Numbered from the stretch's first letter, positions 34,690 to 48,639 are shown. The stretch: DNA of 64,000 bases from Lates calcarifer (GCF_001640805.2 NC_066844.1:13020543-13084542); one strand, 5' to 3'. A program made the numbers and translations. Notes: generated from the sequence alone by a model not told the origin.

Positions 34690-34996
34690 TTAGGTCTGGC
34701 GGCAGGTCTGGCGGCTTTGTTGTCATACACCCTCATTAGTCACATCCTCTTGCAGACATATCTGTGTGATTTTATCTTGCTGGGGATCTGTGAGGCTCCT
34801 GGGAGGGTGTGGCCACACATGCCAGGGTTGTTGCCTGTGTTTGTAATTCATGTGGTGTGAGTGGTACTGTGACAAAGTAACATCCAAATGAATGGCTGGA
34901 TCAAAGGTTCCTCAGCAGAACATTGTGTTCTAATGAGATGAGCGATGTTATTCGCTTCATTCACCAGTGGTCATAATGTTATGGCTTATCGGTGTA
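34690..34996 (-). mobile_element. Internally deleted Tc1-like transposon, second copy
   Basis: The minus strand starts with the terminal repeat TACACCGATAAGCCATAACA at 34996, with further TA steps outside it. About 75 bp later it enters the middle of the Tc1 transposase gene at a TCTGCTGAGGAACC block. The last 93 bp (34904-34996) align without gaps to 12543-12635. Further in, homology to the transposase gene fades by about 34700 and the second end is not found. It has no coding capacity. Confidence 0.65.
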
Positions 34997-36938
34997 TATA
35001 TATACATACATACACTAAATGAATTGTCTTAGCAGTAGCTACCTTTGAATACAATTAGCCAATTAGTGAAAACACTACAATAAGCTTGAACAAAACAATA
35101 TTCATGTTTGCTTTAAAGATTTATCTGTAGGCTACTAGTTGTGCACAAACATTACATACCTTCATATTGCACAACGTCGCACAGGTTGCAAAGCATATTT
35201 TCCCATGGCACAACGTGTAGTTACCTGAGAGCAACACAATTGTAGCTATCAAATGGCTACAGCTACATGTTGGACAGGGATGGGAGTGGAATAACATCTA
35301 TGATTCCTAAACTGCTATAAACATCTGTAAAATCAATGGCCAGAGAAACACTACAGGAATTTAACCCTTTCACTCATTCTACTCTTGTAATTCAAGAATG
35401 TTGATAAGATGGACCTTACTGACATTAGCTCAGCTGTCTTGGCAGAGCATGATGACATAGTGGTAAATGGCAAAAAAAAAAACTAATTAAGTAAGTAAAT
35501 ACTTACACTTCCTTTATCTGCCATTTTCCCACAGATGGTTGGTATGGGATTCCTCTTCCAGGAGCCAGGAGCCTCTTGCAGCCATTCTTGCATTGTTCTG
35601 ACCCAGGCAGGAGAAGAAACAAGTCACAAAATGGCTTACAAATGTACAGATTTTTGCTGTAGTATGTAGTAGTACTGTAGTATGTTGCCATCAAAAATAA
35701 GTTTGATCCACTCGGCTCTTTTATCCACTCAGCAATGTATGCTTGTCAGTGTAGCCAACGACAGAGCAGTTCCCATGCTTTTGTTCTTGGCCTGGACATG
35801 ATACTAGTGAGTCTGGCCTTTGCGAGAAAACATTAAGGGTGGTATAATTCTATGTACCTGCTTGAATGGCTCGTCAAATCCATGTTGTTTTCTGATATAG
35901 GCAGTCCACAAAAGTTTGTGGGTCAGTATGCACAACAGAGACCCAGATTTATGAAAAGTAAGTTTCTCATAATGCATCCCTTTTCTTGCAGAAGAAAAAT
36001 CATCAGCTTTGTACTTTGAGAAAGAATTTATAGCCTTTTCTACAGACCTCCCTATAGCCAAAGTCTTCTTTGGAGCCAGCATCCAGCAGCCATTAACTGT
36101 TTATAGCAAATTACTGGTAATTCTCATAGTGATTATGAGTTATATTCTGCAACAATATAACTGGTTTGTGGTGTGCATTGCCACTGTGACTGGGAGTTTG
36201 CTCCTGATATTGCTTTACAACAGGCCCCTGTGGAGATTGAACACCCTTTTATCCCTTAGCCTCAAGTTGCAATCAGATAATTGTTTCTCAGAGCAACCAT
36301 CTGAGACTGCAAAACCATGTAATCGCCAGTGCTGCTCTCATGGCGCTACAATGGCAGAAGACAGCTAGAAGCTCTAAGGATCTCATTGTGAGCTTGTTTC
36401 TGACAAGAAATGCTTTTCAGAATTGCTTAGGTTAGGATAGAAACGACAAATACTTCAGTCATAGTGAACTTTCACAAAGATGAGATGTGTTTTTTTTTTT
36501 TTTTCAAAGGTTGCACTTTCTTTTGATCCCAAAGGATGCTTCTGTGGAAGGAAGGAATTGAATCTGTCAGCTTTTGTTGTTGATACAGTAGCTTGAAATG
36601 GGTGAAAAGCCTAATTTCTTCCTCAATTAGGACCCAAAATCTGCTTTTGCTACCATGTGAAATCCTGTTTTTGCATCATGCACATTTGCAAGCCTACACT
36701 GAGTGTGCCCCTGGCATTTATCATTCCTATATTACCTGTCAGCTCCCTGACTCTGTCATGTCCCTTCTATGCCATATGGGAATTTCTGTATGAATGCAAC
36801 CAAAGCAATGTTGTTCCTGTGTGGGCTGCTTTAAAGATGTAACTGTAACACTGCTGCAGATAGAGTGCCAGAATCCCCCAAACAATATGGTGGTATTTCT
36901 CAGGGCGGACTATATGCTACTTGAAATTGTGAAAAACT

Positions 36939-37010
36939 GGAAAAAGAAAGAAAGAAACAAAGAAACAAAGAAAGAAAGAAAAGAGAAGAGAAGACAAGAG
37001 AAGAGAAGAA
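36939..37010 (+). repeat. Purine (GAAA/GAGAA)n tract
   Basis: Seventy-two bases, almost entirely purine, moving from GAAA and CAAAGAAA units to AGAGAAG units. Such mirror-like purine tracts can form triplex DNA and vary in length. Confidence 0.85.
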
Positions 37011-38371
37011 CCTTTAGATTGACCTTTGGAGACAGACACTGTGAAATCACAGCCATGGCATTTCAACGAAGCCAAATTATATTTAGAAATGAAATGACTA
37101 ATTGCAATAGAGAGCTCCAATTCCCACCTCTCATTATTTATTTCAGCTAAATCATTACTCAGAGTAAAGAATTGATTGAAATGTATCAAGATTTTTTTTC
37201 TTCTCTAAGAAACAACCTACCCAACAAATTCTCGTTAGTACCAGGTTATCATCCCCTCAATGCCTCGGTTGTATGACCAAGAAGAAAAAAGAACAGTTTG
37301 CATTCAGGTGTAATTTTTCACTGGTATTTTAAATACTCTATTTATAAACTGAACGGACTTAGTGCCTACTTTTTTAGCTTTTTTGCAGTTTAAAGTGTTG
37401 TTATTCCCCATGGGCAATTAATTTTTTATGAGAGTTTTTGGTTACAGCCCCTAATGCTTTTAAAAGCATAGGGGTACAAAAAGCTTTCCTGCAGATTGCT
37501 TTTGTTTTTGTAATTTAAAATTTAAGAGTAAAATTTGCTTACTACTTGCAGAACAAATAGTTAAAATGAGGAGTGTTAGCAGGGAGATTTAAACTCCACT
37601 GGCATGCAAATTGTTTTTACACAGTTCTTTCTGAATCAGTATCTATTTCATTCAAATTTCAAAGCTAAAGCTCTATTGTGTCCTCAGTGCAATACAGTAC
37701 TTGTGTACTTTGTGTCCATCTCTTAAAAAATATGATGCCAGTAAGTTATTTTCTCTTCTGTTTTTCTGCTGCAGACATAGAACATAGCCTTCATGGCAAG
37801 TGAAGCCGAGTGATTCCAGTCACCACTTTCTGCTGAAATCAGCCAAGGCCCCCACCTGCAGCCTGCAGGTGTTGGTCTGTCTAACAGCAATGATGAGACG
37901 TGCAGTGCTGTGTGCTTGTCTCCAAGGTGTCAGTCATGTTACAAAGAAAGACTGTCTGGGTGAGTCCCATTCCCAGCCTGGAAGCCTTGGGCCCTGTGCC
38001 TGCAAGGTTGACAGAGAGGTGCTCTACGGATAGAGCCAATGAGAAAGAATGTTGCTCAGACAAAGGATAAGAGTTCCACTGAGGGAGGTAAAATGGTCTC
38101 TCTATTCCCCATACACTAAAAATCCTTCTGAATTTGTACAAAATTAAATATTTATCAATGAGAATGAAAGCCAAACCTATTGAAATAAAATAAAAATTGT
38201 GATAAACCTGGAATTAACATTTGAATTTGGTTGGGTGCATATGCAGTAACAGATCTTTTTCTGTTATATATCATATGTCTTTTTATGATTTCAGCCCACT
38301 GCTTAAAGATCAAATTTTAGGTTGACATCCTTCAGTAATATACTGGAAATCGATGCTGAAACAGGAGTTTA

Positions 38372-38394
38372 AATATATATATATATATATATAT
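38372..38394 (+). repeat. (AT)n microsatellite
   Basis: About eleven AT units between GTTTAA and CTTAATG. Confidence 0.9.
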
Positions 38395-39260
38395 CTTAAT
38401 GCACCACAGTGACTTACAGTAATTTCCATGTCAACTCAAAACAGAGAAAATGGGCATGATGTCAGCATTAGCCAACAATAATTTGCTTTCACATCAGTAC
38501 TCAGGCTGTTACATTTCAAAAAGTCAAATTTAAACAAATGTAAACTAATGCATAATTCGTACGAATGAATTTGAATGGAACCCATGTAGAGATTGCGGTG
38601 AGACTGGGCTTTTATGTCATGCCTCCACCTCTGTCATTATCCTGAAAACCTTCTCCTGAAACAATGTCACTGCCAATAAACTTGCATATAAATCTAAATA
38701 ACCGTGATGGCCTTTTTACAAGCTTCTGCCAAGAGTCCTGAGGATGACTGTGGTGAGAAGTACGACAAGATCAGATGACACTGTACATTTGACATTACTC
38801 CAGTCATCTCTGGTACCGCTGCTGCCTCATTTGAGTGGTAGCTAGCAGGTGAGGTCTTAGATTCTTGTCACTGTAGAGTCCCAAAGACAACTGGTCAGCG
38901 AACAGCCTTATTTTTGTTGGTGATTTTGCCATCCACTGTGAGTAGCTTAAAATACTTCCACTCATTGCATTTCAGATTTTTCAGTGTTGTGATGATCAGC
39001 ACAGCTTTGCTCACTAGTAACCTCCTCAGTTATTATTTATTAGCTTAATTTACGTACAAGTCACGAGAACATACAGTGGGTCAAATTGATAATGAATTTT
39101 AGCACCTTCTGCTGGATCGTAACTACTACTACTACTTCAAGTTCCTTTAGCTGTAAATTTAGAATTTGATCCTTTCTTTTTTTGAGTGAAGGTTTGAATT
39201 TTTGAATTAAAAGTGTCTAAGCATACGGCTTATTTTTGTCTATTAATGAAAAGGAGAAAG

Positions 39261-39420
39261 ATTAGATTAGATTAACTTTATTGTCCACCTTGTGGAAATT
39301 TGTCTTTGACTTCTCATCCAACACAATAAAAATTACAAATTACATATGCCATACATACACCCACACCCCCAAGAAATGTCCAGCATACACACATACAAAC
39401 ATACAAACAACAGTGCAACA
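39261..39420 (-). repeat. LINE-type 3' tail, minus strand
   Basis: Read on the minus strand it ends CAATAAAGTTAATCTAATCT with a short pentamer repeat, preceded by CAAATTTCCACAAGGTGGA. This fits the 3' end of a 5'-truncated fish non-LTR retrotransposon whose tail is a short tandem repeat. The family is not identified and the far end is uncertain. A similar but distinct tail lies at 55571. Confidence 0.5.
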
Positions 39421-42400
39421 AATAGATAGCAGCAATATCCAAAAGCAGGTCCCGTAACAAACCTCTACTCATTCTGTGTTCAGAGGAACGAGGAGTTGCA
39501 AAACCAGCCAGCATAAATATAACTGACAATATAAGAGTTACAATGTGAAATTCAAAAAGACGTATTACCTGTCCTTTGGTTTGCATTACTTATTTTAGGT
39601 TTGTCTCATTTCAGTTTTTAATTTTGCACTTGCTAGTGTGGTCACACTACATTGAATGGCTAAATGTTTCAGGGGCAGGAATTGTCTCTGCTGCTCTACT
39701 ATTGGTTCAATTAACTTTCAGACAGCTAAACCAGTGCTCTGATGACTGGTGTGACAGTGTCGAGCTTTCAGGATTTTCAGGATTTTTTGTGGTTACATTT
39801 GGGCCACAAAAGGTTATGGTTAAAGTTACTGAAAGATTGTGGTATTGATCTTTTCCCAGTCTAAACCAAGTGCTGCTAGTGCCTAAAAATAACCATAAAA
39901 TCATGCTTTATTTGCTGCGAGCAGATATTGTATGACATTCTGATATTTTAGAGGTAAACAGATGTATGTACGTTATAGATGGACATTTTACTGATACATT
40001 CAGTATCAACATTTTGCAATACGTTATGTCAATTAACAGTGTTTCCTCATTATCCTGATAAAAAATAGAATTTGAGCAGCATTTCACTTCTCCCAAGTTT
40101 GCTGTGGCAGATCAGTTGCTTATAAATGTAACTTGTTAGAGACATGATTGAACTGGGAGGAACAATGATACTTATCCACAACAGGAATTAATGTGTGAGG
40201 ATCAGCTTGCTGGGTCGGTCACATCTCACACTGCCAGACAAAACTCCACACTATGATTACAGTGTTGCACTGCAGGGGAAAGAGTGACAGAGACAGAGAG
40301 TAGAGAGGCATAAAGAGAGAGACTGACTGAGAGAGAGTGAAATAAATGAGACAGAGGGATTTTCCAGAGTGGTTGGCATGACAAAGTTACAGGTGCAGCA
40401 GTGAAGTTCTGTGAAACCAGGCACCAAAGCTAGCAGAATTCCTTTCCCTGTTAGGAAAGCTGTGGATTTGATATCCTGACAAGCTGGATTTCATAGTGTA
40501 TTTCAATGAAAAACTGTGAAATGGTATAGATAAAGAGTAACTATAACAGCTGACTACACTCACGAAGACTATAGCACTACTAATGCAAGACCTCTTTATA
40601 GTTGCACTGTGAATACCACTTTGAGTGGGCTATGCTTTGTATCACATAAAAACAGCAACAGCACTATACCGTAGAAGCCTATGATTTATATCACAGAAAT
40701 CTTGTGATGGAAACGGCCGTAACACAGACAGCGCTGCATTGTGAGATACCAACATTTGATCAGAAGTGTGGAGGTTCTGAAATGTTTATTTGGAGTTTCG
40801 TGTGGGTGTGATATTTGAAAATCCCACAGCAAAAATGAGTTTTGTGTCGTGCTTGTGAATCATTCCAGGCAGGCATTTTTATTCAAATATGCCTATTGAG
40901 GCAGTCACATTCAAATGCTAAAATAAATCTTCCCTGATATTACAGCATGCAACCATCATGAACATGTCACTGAAAGAGATTTAGTTCTAGGGGGAAAAAA
41001 AAGGTTTGCAGGTGTGTTTAATTTTTCAGGAATCATGTCAAGTCTGGAGTATGTATTTTGCATTGGCTGTACACGATGGTAAAATTCATATCTGAGGAAC
41101 AATATCAAATGATTAATACAACAGACTCAGCTGTGATTTGTATGCATCGCAAAAGATACAGTTGAATGGTACTGTGCTAATCTTTCAAAAGAGATATGAA
41201 TAATGACAAAGCAACGAGGTGTAAGTAAGCATGGTATCTGGTTTCATTTAAAAGTGCACACAGAGATCTATCGTTCTATTCTCACTGTGTCTTCCCTCCA
41301 TATCCTCACTTTTGCTGTGAAACAAGACAGCTCTGCAGCATATGCAGTAAACCAGTGCATCATGCCACTCTGCTGTTATTTCCCTGCCATCCGGCTGTAA
41401 TCGCAGGGCTCTTTCTCTGTTTCAGTTCCCACTGTAAATTCATGTGCAAAAATCAGAGGGCTATCTGGCCTCAGCTCTGTGGGCTAAAATTGTTGTCCAG
41501 GCCCGCCGATCTAATCTGGGCCTTGCTACTTGTACTTGTTGTATGGGAAGAATAATGAGCAGATTCTTGGCTGATTCTGTGAGCATGCCAGAGGCAAATC
41601 TGCCCTCCATGTGTGTCTCCAAGCATGAACACCGTGAGGAGAGAGACCCCGGAAGTTTACCAAGTACGCCGAAGGATTGTAGACATAAGGGAATATGATT
41701 AAATACAGTTTGAGACATGTTTAAGCATGATAAGAGGCTATAACTGGTAAATTGCTGCATTACTGTATGAAATACTCTTGGGGTGGGTATGAAATACACT
41801 GGGGAGAAACCTACAGTATATGAATGTGCCTTTCAAAGCTGAAGCTAATACGGATACATTTTGTACTGTGACAGACATGTTATGGTAATATTAAAAATAT
41901 GGAAATTTAAATTTAAATATCACATCTTTTAAATTAATTAAAATATTCACAGTCCATTGTTTACCTGAACACTGCATTGAAGTTTAGGACACTGTGTGAC
42001 ATCTCAAAACTCATACAAAATCAACTGACTTGTTTCAGCATCTCTTTGTAGATACCCCAAAGTGGTATTATAGAGCATTATGTTGATGATGTGGTATACT
42101 TTTTATTTATACCATGTGCATGTGTACAATAAGTAAGCACACAGTTAACACAATACACATTCCTGTCCATAATTTCAAGCAGCAATACACAATGTAGATT
42201 AAGACAGGGATAAAGAGAACTGCTAGCTAGCAAATAACAATCTAGGTATGAAAATATAAAATTTTAGAAATGTTTTAGAAAACAAGGTGTTTTCTGACTG
42301 TATGCTGCTATGATTAAAAATGGTTAACATTTTATTGGGTTCAGAGGAAAAACAATTTTGGGATTTGGATTGAAAAAGCAACCTGCATCAACTGAAACAG

Positions 42401-42544
42401 CACACAGCGTATTATCACCATATAAAACTGATAAGGCTAACATGCTTGCAGAGACAGTTGATTCTTGAGACAACCAGCAGATGCAGAGGTACATTAGCAT
42501 TCCATTCATTTGCCACTTTTATTTGGTCTCCACCAACTCATGAT

Positions 42545-42830
42545 GGAGACATTTGACTCCTAAGCTGTTAAATCTTCTACTGTGTTCACCAGCTAATTGC
42601 TAACTTTGTCTGCCTGTCTTTTGGTGCACACTGGGTTTATTAGGGGTTTTTCACTTATAACAGCTGCTGGATGTAGCTGGAAATGAGGTTGATGAGAACA
42701 GTGACTGTGAACCAAAAATCACCAAAATGATGAGCTGATAGATGGTAAAATGCTCTGTAGGGTTGAGGAGAACTCTAGAGGAGAGTGATAATTCTTTGTG
42801 GGTTTGTTTTCAAATTCAAATTTTCTACCA
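42545..42830 (+). repeat. Dispersed teleost repeat (pair with 32220-32495)
   Basis: Ordered blocks TGACTCCTAAGCTGTTAAAT, TTCACCAGCTAATTGCTAAC, TTTGTCTGCC, AACAGCTGCTGGA, GAACCAAAAATCACC, AATGATGAGCTGATAG, GGTTGAGGAGAAC and GTGATAATTCTTTGTGGG correspond to the copy at 32.2 kb. Class unknown. Confidence 0.6.
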
Positions 42831-43610
42831 AAGTTCCAACAGTTTTTATTACCCCACATGAAAGAGTTTTGTTGGTGCTACTCTCACTGGTTTTAATTGG
42901 ATGGGGCTCAAATGAGGTGGCCAGACAAATGTCAGTGAAGCACATCAGCAGTTTTTGAGTGTTAAACACCTACAGGTTGTTTTCTCCCCTCAAACCTTGA
43001 CTTTAATTGTTGGCTTTTAGAAGCTGGAAGACACATTAGGGGCTCCCACTACACATAAAAATAATAATAAAACTGAATAAAATAAAGTCCTTTATATTAC
43101 TGAACATTCAAATAAATAGAAAGTGTAAAATACACAGCATTGACAGGCTGTCAGACAAAATGTAATTACACAGTAGAAACAGCCTGTTCTTGAATAACCC
43201 ACCCAGATAGAGAGATAAATATTAGCATATGAAGATTGCAGGGCTCGGTATAACCTCGCACATATAATAAAAACAGGCGCTCCCACAGTAAGATATGATG
43301 ACAGAGCCGCCATCATGTGAATGTGGGAATATGTTTTGAATGCACTGCTGGGGAGCCTGGGGTTGGATGTGACGTGTGCTGGATGTGATTGATTGTGTTG
43401 TTATTGCTAAGGACTCTCTTCCGGCTGCCTCCGGGACCCTTTTCGATCCATCCACTGTCTGTTTGTACTGCTGCTCATAAATTTTACAGCCTGTGCTGGA
43501 ACCTACTGGGAGCTTAAACAATTGCTTTATTGATGAATTTCTCTCATACAAGGAAGACCACCACACCAGGCTGGCATGGAACTTTTCAGCACAACAAAAT
43601 TAATACAGCT

Positions 43611-43667
43611 GTTTTTGTTTGTGTGTTTGTTTGTTTTTTTTTAATTTTATTATTATTATTATTATTT
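43611..43667 (+). repeat. T-rich and (ATT)n low-complexity tract
   Basis: GTTTGTTT steps and a T run followed by seven ATT units. Confidence 0.85.
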
Positions 43668-44500
43668 AGTACAGTGAAGTTGTGTAGGTGATGGCTGCCC
43701 TTGAAAATTACTGGTCTTCTTTATTTACTGGCCTTTTTTCTCAGTCTCTAAAAATGAATTGTATCTTTAGATGGAGAGGTGAAATCATGGTTTATGTGGT
43801 TTGCAAGACCGTAGTTGTTTCATTACTTACCCTGTGGAGAAATAAATGTGAAATCCAACCGTTAAACAAAGAAAGCCTTTGGAATTAGCATTAGAGGCTC
43901 AAGATTGTTCACAATAAAATAAACCTCAGACTTTTACATTGCTCTGTAGGAAACATAAATTAATTACAGGTTGTAGTGCTACTGTGATGTAAGTGTTGTG
44001 TATGTGAGAACAAGAGAGAGGCACAGTTTACAGTGTGTGTGATACTATTTATAGGTGCAGAAAGGCAGTGGGGGGATATTATGTTAGTGGGAGGATTATT
44101 GGAGTTATTAGTTTTGTGCTACTAACCTACATGAGAAAGAGTTAGAAAGACATATTATGTCATTAAAGAGAGCATTGTTGAATGGACACCAGCTCGAACC
44201 TGGTCACGGTAACCTCTTGAAATCAGCGAATCAGCAAAGCAGTGGCTGTTTTTAAAGAATAAATATTACAAGAAAAACATGTTTAATTCTCGCCAGGATC
44301 AGCTCCAGGTTCCTGGTGAGTCAACCGGGGGTTGGGGAAATGGAGTACTGAAATATTTATCAGAGCGTTGCATATTCAGCTGAGGGTCCTTTGTGCGTGC
44401 TCGTGTGATCTTTCACAACACGTTCACAAATTAAATATTTATCGCATTTAAATAAAAAGGCAAGTGCCGGGTCTTGCCGAGTGGTAGTGTATGTGTGGGT

Positions 44501-44519
44501 ATGTGTGTGTGTGTGTGTG
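44501..44519 (+). repeat. (TG)n microsatellite
   Basis: About nine TG units, with looser TG-rich sequence on the left from 44485. Confidence 0.85.
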
Positions 44520-45250
44520 CGCCTGAGTGCATGAGGGGAGAAGCGAGCCGTGTGCTATCAGGGATGATTGGTGTAGAGTCCCAGGAGGTGGGGGTGTGTT
44601 GAGCCTGTCAGGATGGAGATATGCGACTCACCTCCCTATCTACTCATTCACAGAGACTGGAATCAGCCTCGGCTTAACCAGTGCACTGTGGCTACTGAGG
44701 GGGCTGCAACAGACAAAAAGAGCAATGTGCCTGACCTGATGCTGCAGTATGCCGCCACATACACAGCTGTATATGGAAACAAATGGCTTTTCTCTCTCAT
44801 TCAGTGTGTAATTTGAGAAAAACTCTGTAATACTTTTCACATTAATGCATTAAATAAGTTAAAAAGATTATAACACAGTTAAGGTTTAATGGATAACTCG
44901 TGTGATTTTTAACTTGGGGGTTATTTTCTCATGTTTTTGGGCGTAAATCATTTGGAATTGGTGCAGTATTGAGAAAGAGTGGTATACCTGGAAACCACAA
45001 AAGGCAGCTTCGGTGCAATCCAATATGCAATAGTCCACATCAAAGTAGGTCAATTAAAGTACTTGTTTTTGCCACTGACAGGCTGAGATTGTTATTGTAA
45101 GTGTCTGACAAGATTATGGAGAAGATATTATGGATATGGAATATATACCGCTACCAGACACTATTGACAAAGCGAGTAATTTTACCTTGCAGAACATGGA
45201 AGTTGGTGGTATACTGCTGCCTTGATGTTTTTCTGTATTATTGTAACTTG

Positions 45251-45300
45251 CAGTGTTGGAAGAAGTATTCCTTTACATAAGTAAAAGTACCACACAATAC
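45251..45300 (+). repeat. Fragment of a common fish hAT-like MITE end
   Basis: CAGTGTTGGAAGAAGTATTC followed by CTTTACATAAGTAAAAGTAC is, as I recall, the terminal part of a very widespread fish element (usual form CAGTGGTGGAAGAAGTACTC). The CAG start fits hAT-type ends. No second end is found within the next 600 bp, so only a fragment is claimed. Confidence 0.55.
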
Positions 45301-47609
45301 CAAAAACAAACTAACCAGTTTACGCAGCAGTATTTCAGCAGCTCTGGTGTTCTGCTCTGTAAAATTACTCTTGTCAATGGAGTCTGGTACCAATACAGAC
45401 AGTAGAAATGTTTTTGGTTAAACATAAAGGCTCTTACTCTTTAAAAAAAGGTCTGTCTGTAGGAATCTATCCATAATGTTAGCATTACTGAAACAACGAT
45501 CTGAGTCTGTCTGGAAAAAAAAAAGAAACTTTACAAACACTTTAGTGGACTTACTTTAATGCTGACAAATGCCAATTTGGATTATATTTCAGCAGCTACT
45601 CCTGTTGTCTGGCTACACTGTTTTCGCTCAATACTGTTACAATTTGAAATATTTTTGTCCCTGTCAATTATTTACACCCAAAAACATGGGATAATAAGGA
45701 GTTATCCTTTAACTGTACAATATATAGCTGTCAAATACAGTGCTTGTCATAAAAATTTTGTGCAATACCATAATAACCTTTCAGGAGGGACTGTGGGCCA
45801 TTATTACCATGTAAACAAATATGAAATTCATTGTGTCATAATGCCATAGCAGTTACTGTATGTAGGCAGAGGCTGTAAAAATAATGCATGAAACAAATAT
45901 TGGTTCCCACAATTCTGTTTATTAGAGCCAATGAGAATCCCCAGTACTGTAGGTGTATAACATTAACACATAGCTGTTTCTCCCCAGCTTGCTGCTAATT
46001 TCTGAAGGCCAAATATCAGTTTGCTACTTGCTCACTAATGATACAACCAGGAGTCAATTTTAAAGTCCAACAGCAGCAGGTACATTTTAATTAGATCATG
46101 TTCAGATCACATCCTTTCTAACGTGGTGAACTTGAATCATGGGTCAGCTCGTACTGTGAAAAGAAGGGACTAGGTGGAAAAGTCTCAGGTACTGCTTTAA
46201 CAGTGGCACTGTGAGCGGAGCCGACCCACTGCGACAGAGACATCAAAAATGAGCCAAACATAATTAGCATTGAAATAGTCAGCATGTGGGGTTGTTTTAT
46301 GTGCAAAATAATACCTCATCAACATCAACAACAGCTATTACAACATAACGGAATGCCTCTATTGATGAGTGTAGCCCAGCACGGAGCACACCGTAAATCA
46401 CTGTGTGATCCCTCTGAGGTTTAAATCAGCCTTTTATTTCTCAGAATGTTGCATGCTTATGAACACAACTTAACAAACAGTGTGGACTCAGGTACATTTT
46501 CATCCAAAAACAGCTCTTTAACTCTATTACTGATGCAGTGTCAGGCAAAATTCTTGTTGACAAGGACAGCCTGGCGAGCGGAAATTGACCTCCTGGGAAG
46601 GGGAGTTTCAGAACAGCTTTGTCTTGAAAATGTAGCACCAGTTCATTAAAGGTTAATGGTGCATTGATGATAAGTTTTATCCACCTCCTCTCTTCTGAAC
46701 TAATGATGCACTGCTTGCATGTTGACATCTTTCAGATAGGATGGATGTTTGAATCTGGTGCAGGGGTTTTTAGATAGTGGCCAATGCAGCAATACAGTTC
46801 TTTGCAGGAAAACGGCATGAAGTTTTCAGAGTCAGGATTTATACCTCAAAGAACCTGTATTCTCACCTCACCAGACATGTCAGTAAATCATCTTGTATTG
46901 AAAGGATAAATCTAAGACACTACGATATGTTTATAACCCCATGTCTCAGCATTGCCCTAGGCATTAGCACTGGGTGATGGTGCAAAACTGAGACTTAGGC
47001 ACTCTTGAACAGAGAAATATATCTCAAAATGCAGAAGATTATAAACTTAAAACGTAGCTTTCCCACTGGGCATTTGACATGTAGTGGGAGGATGTACGGT
47101 TAATATTTCAGCAACAGCACTGGCAATAATTATAAAGAAAACTTGGACCATGGATGCGTAATGTCTGACTATTATGTTATCTGTAAGTGATTTGGACCAC
47201 TGCATCATTTATTTTCATGTGTTTTAAAAGGAAAGTGGTGAGGTACAGGGTTTATAGTGCTTATATATTAGCCCTGGAGGGATGTGACAGCAGTTAACAT
47301 TACTGGCCACTGGCCAGTGCAATCTAACTGCTTTAAAGGGAAGGGTTTTTGTAGTTTTAATATAGGGTAGAAATATCTACATTACGTATACTGGCAGATA
47401 TTGACTCCAGCCATGCTCTATTATTGAAAGTACAATACACTTAAATAGTTTCTTCTATTTCCTGCCCAATAACATGCATTGCATCTTTCAGTGGCTCTAC
47501 ATGGTTGACTACACAAGAATTGCACAAAAAAAAATTCTTGATATGAGGTATGTTTGCTTTCAACCAAATAACAACTTGTTCAGCTCTGTTAATTTCATTC
47601 AGCATTTTT
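45301..47609. other. Non-coding stretch, possibly partly repeat
   Basis: The piece 45310-45560 (blocks CAGCTCTGGTGTTCTGCTCTG and AAAGGTCTGTCTGTAGG) feels like a dispersed fish repeat, but no second copy is in the window. The rest shows nothing I can name. Confidence 0.4.
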
Positions 47610-48480
47610 TTTTGCAAGTTTTAATTGACAGAGTAGAAAAATTGGTGAGTCTCTCTGGCCATGTTTTAGCCCGGCTTCATTCTCATTTACCTGTTTTGTC
47701 AGTCTGGGTGCTTACATATCAGCATTGAATATTATTGAATATGGCATTCCTCAAGGAAGCAAAATTTTGTTTTCATTACCTACTGTATGCTCCCACTAGG
47801 AAACATAATGAACCATCAAAATGTCAACTACCATGTGTATGCTGATGACACACAAATGCACATCTCTGATTCCTCAAATGACCCCAATGCATTGCACACT
47901 CTATTGCCTGTCTCACTGATATTAATACATGGATGGGTATGGCTAAATTTGAAGAAAAAAATGATCTCTGTGCTTGGAGGTCTTAACAATTTAAAACACA
48001 AATCACAAAACTGGGAGTTATTCTAGACCCAGATCTTAATTTTAACTCTTATTTTACTATTATCATTAAAATATATTATTTTCATCTCAGAAAAATTGGT
48101 AGTCACACCTTTTTTTAACTGAAAGATGCTGAAATACTCATTTACGCTTTTACCTCTTTTGCTCGTTGTAATCCCCCCCTCTTTTTTTTTTTTACTAGAT
48201 TACCTAAAAAGTCTATAAGAAAACTTTAACACAAAATGCTGCAGCCAGAGTCTTACATAAAACAAAGAAAATAGATCACATTACCCCACTGGTCAAGACA
48301 CTGCACCAGCTATACCTTTTAGAATAGATGACTTATCTATAAAGCTTTAAATGGCCTTGCTCCTTGCTCTTTACTTTAATCCACTGATGAAGCAGCTGCT
48401 TATCACTCATTCAGTTTAGTCTGTTACTATGTATGTAGTCCTTGGAGTCCTTTGGGTAACGTTATAATAATTTTTATGAA
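47610..48480 (+). pseudogene. L2-like LINE reverse transcriptase relic
   Basis: Ordered RT blocks appear across shifting plus frames: VLIDRVEKLVSLSGHVLARL (about 47617-47680), IEYGIPQGSKILF, MLPLGNIMNHQNVNYHVYAD with the catalytic YADD motif at 47838-47849, LGVILDPDLNFNS near 48015, QNAAARVL-type and ITPLVKTLHQL-type sequence near 48235-48320, and YKALNGLAPCSL near 48340. This is the order in fish L2-clade elements. The usual FxDD box is preserved as YADD, but several frameshifts and stops separate the blocks, so it cannot make an enzyme. The 5' part, with endonuclease, is missing (5' truncation is usual for LINEs). No clear tail or target duplication is seen. Confidence 0.8.
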
Positions 48481-48639
48481 ATTAAAGCTAACCCCAACTT
48501 TTAAGCTCTAAAGCCAACATACCAGACCTATTTGAGTTACTGTACAGATCAGAGATGTGCAATGATTCAGAGATAAGGATATCATATTATCTGCAGTTCA
48601 AAAAGTATGCTAAAATCAACACACAAAACAGCATTGTTT

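Larger units (their letters stand above)
34997..39260. other. Non-coding stretch with microsatellites
   Basis: Contains a T run near 36490-36504, the GAAA-rich tract at 36939-37010 and a (TA)n run at 38372-38394. Open frames such as 36009-36368 and 36794-37150 show no known domain; the second runs through the purine tract. No gene is recognised. Confidence 0.5.
39421..45250. other. Non-coding stretch with one repeat relic and microsatellites
   Basis: Holds the dispersed repeat at 42545-42830, the T/ATT run at 43611-43667 and the TG run at 44501-44519. A GA-rich piece lies near 40277-40345. Frames of up to 114 codons (43222-43566, minus) have no recognised domain. Confidence 0.5.
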
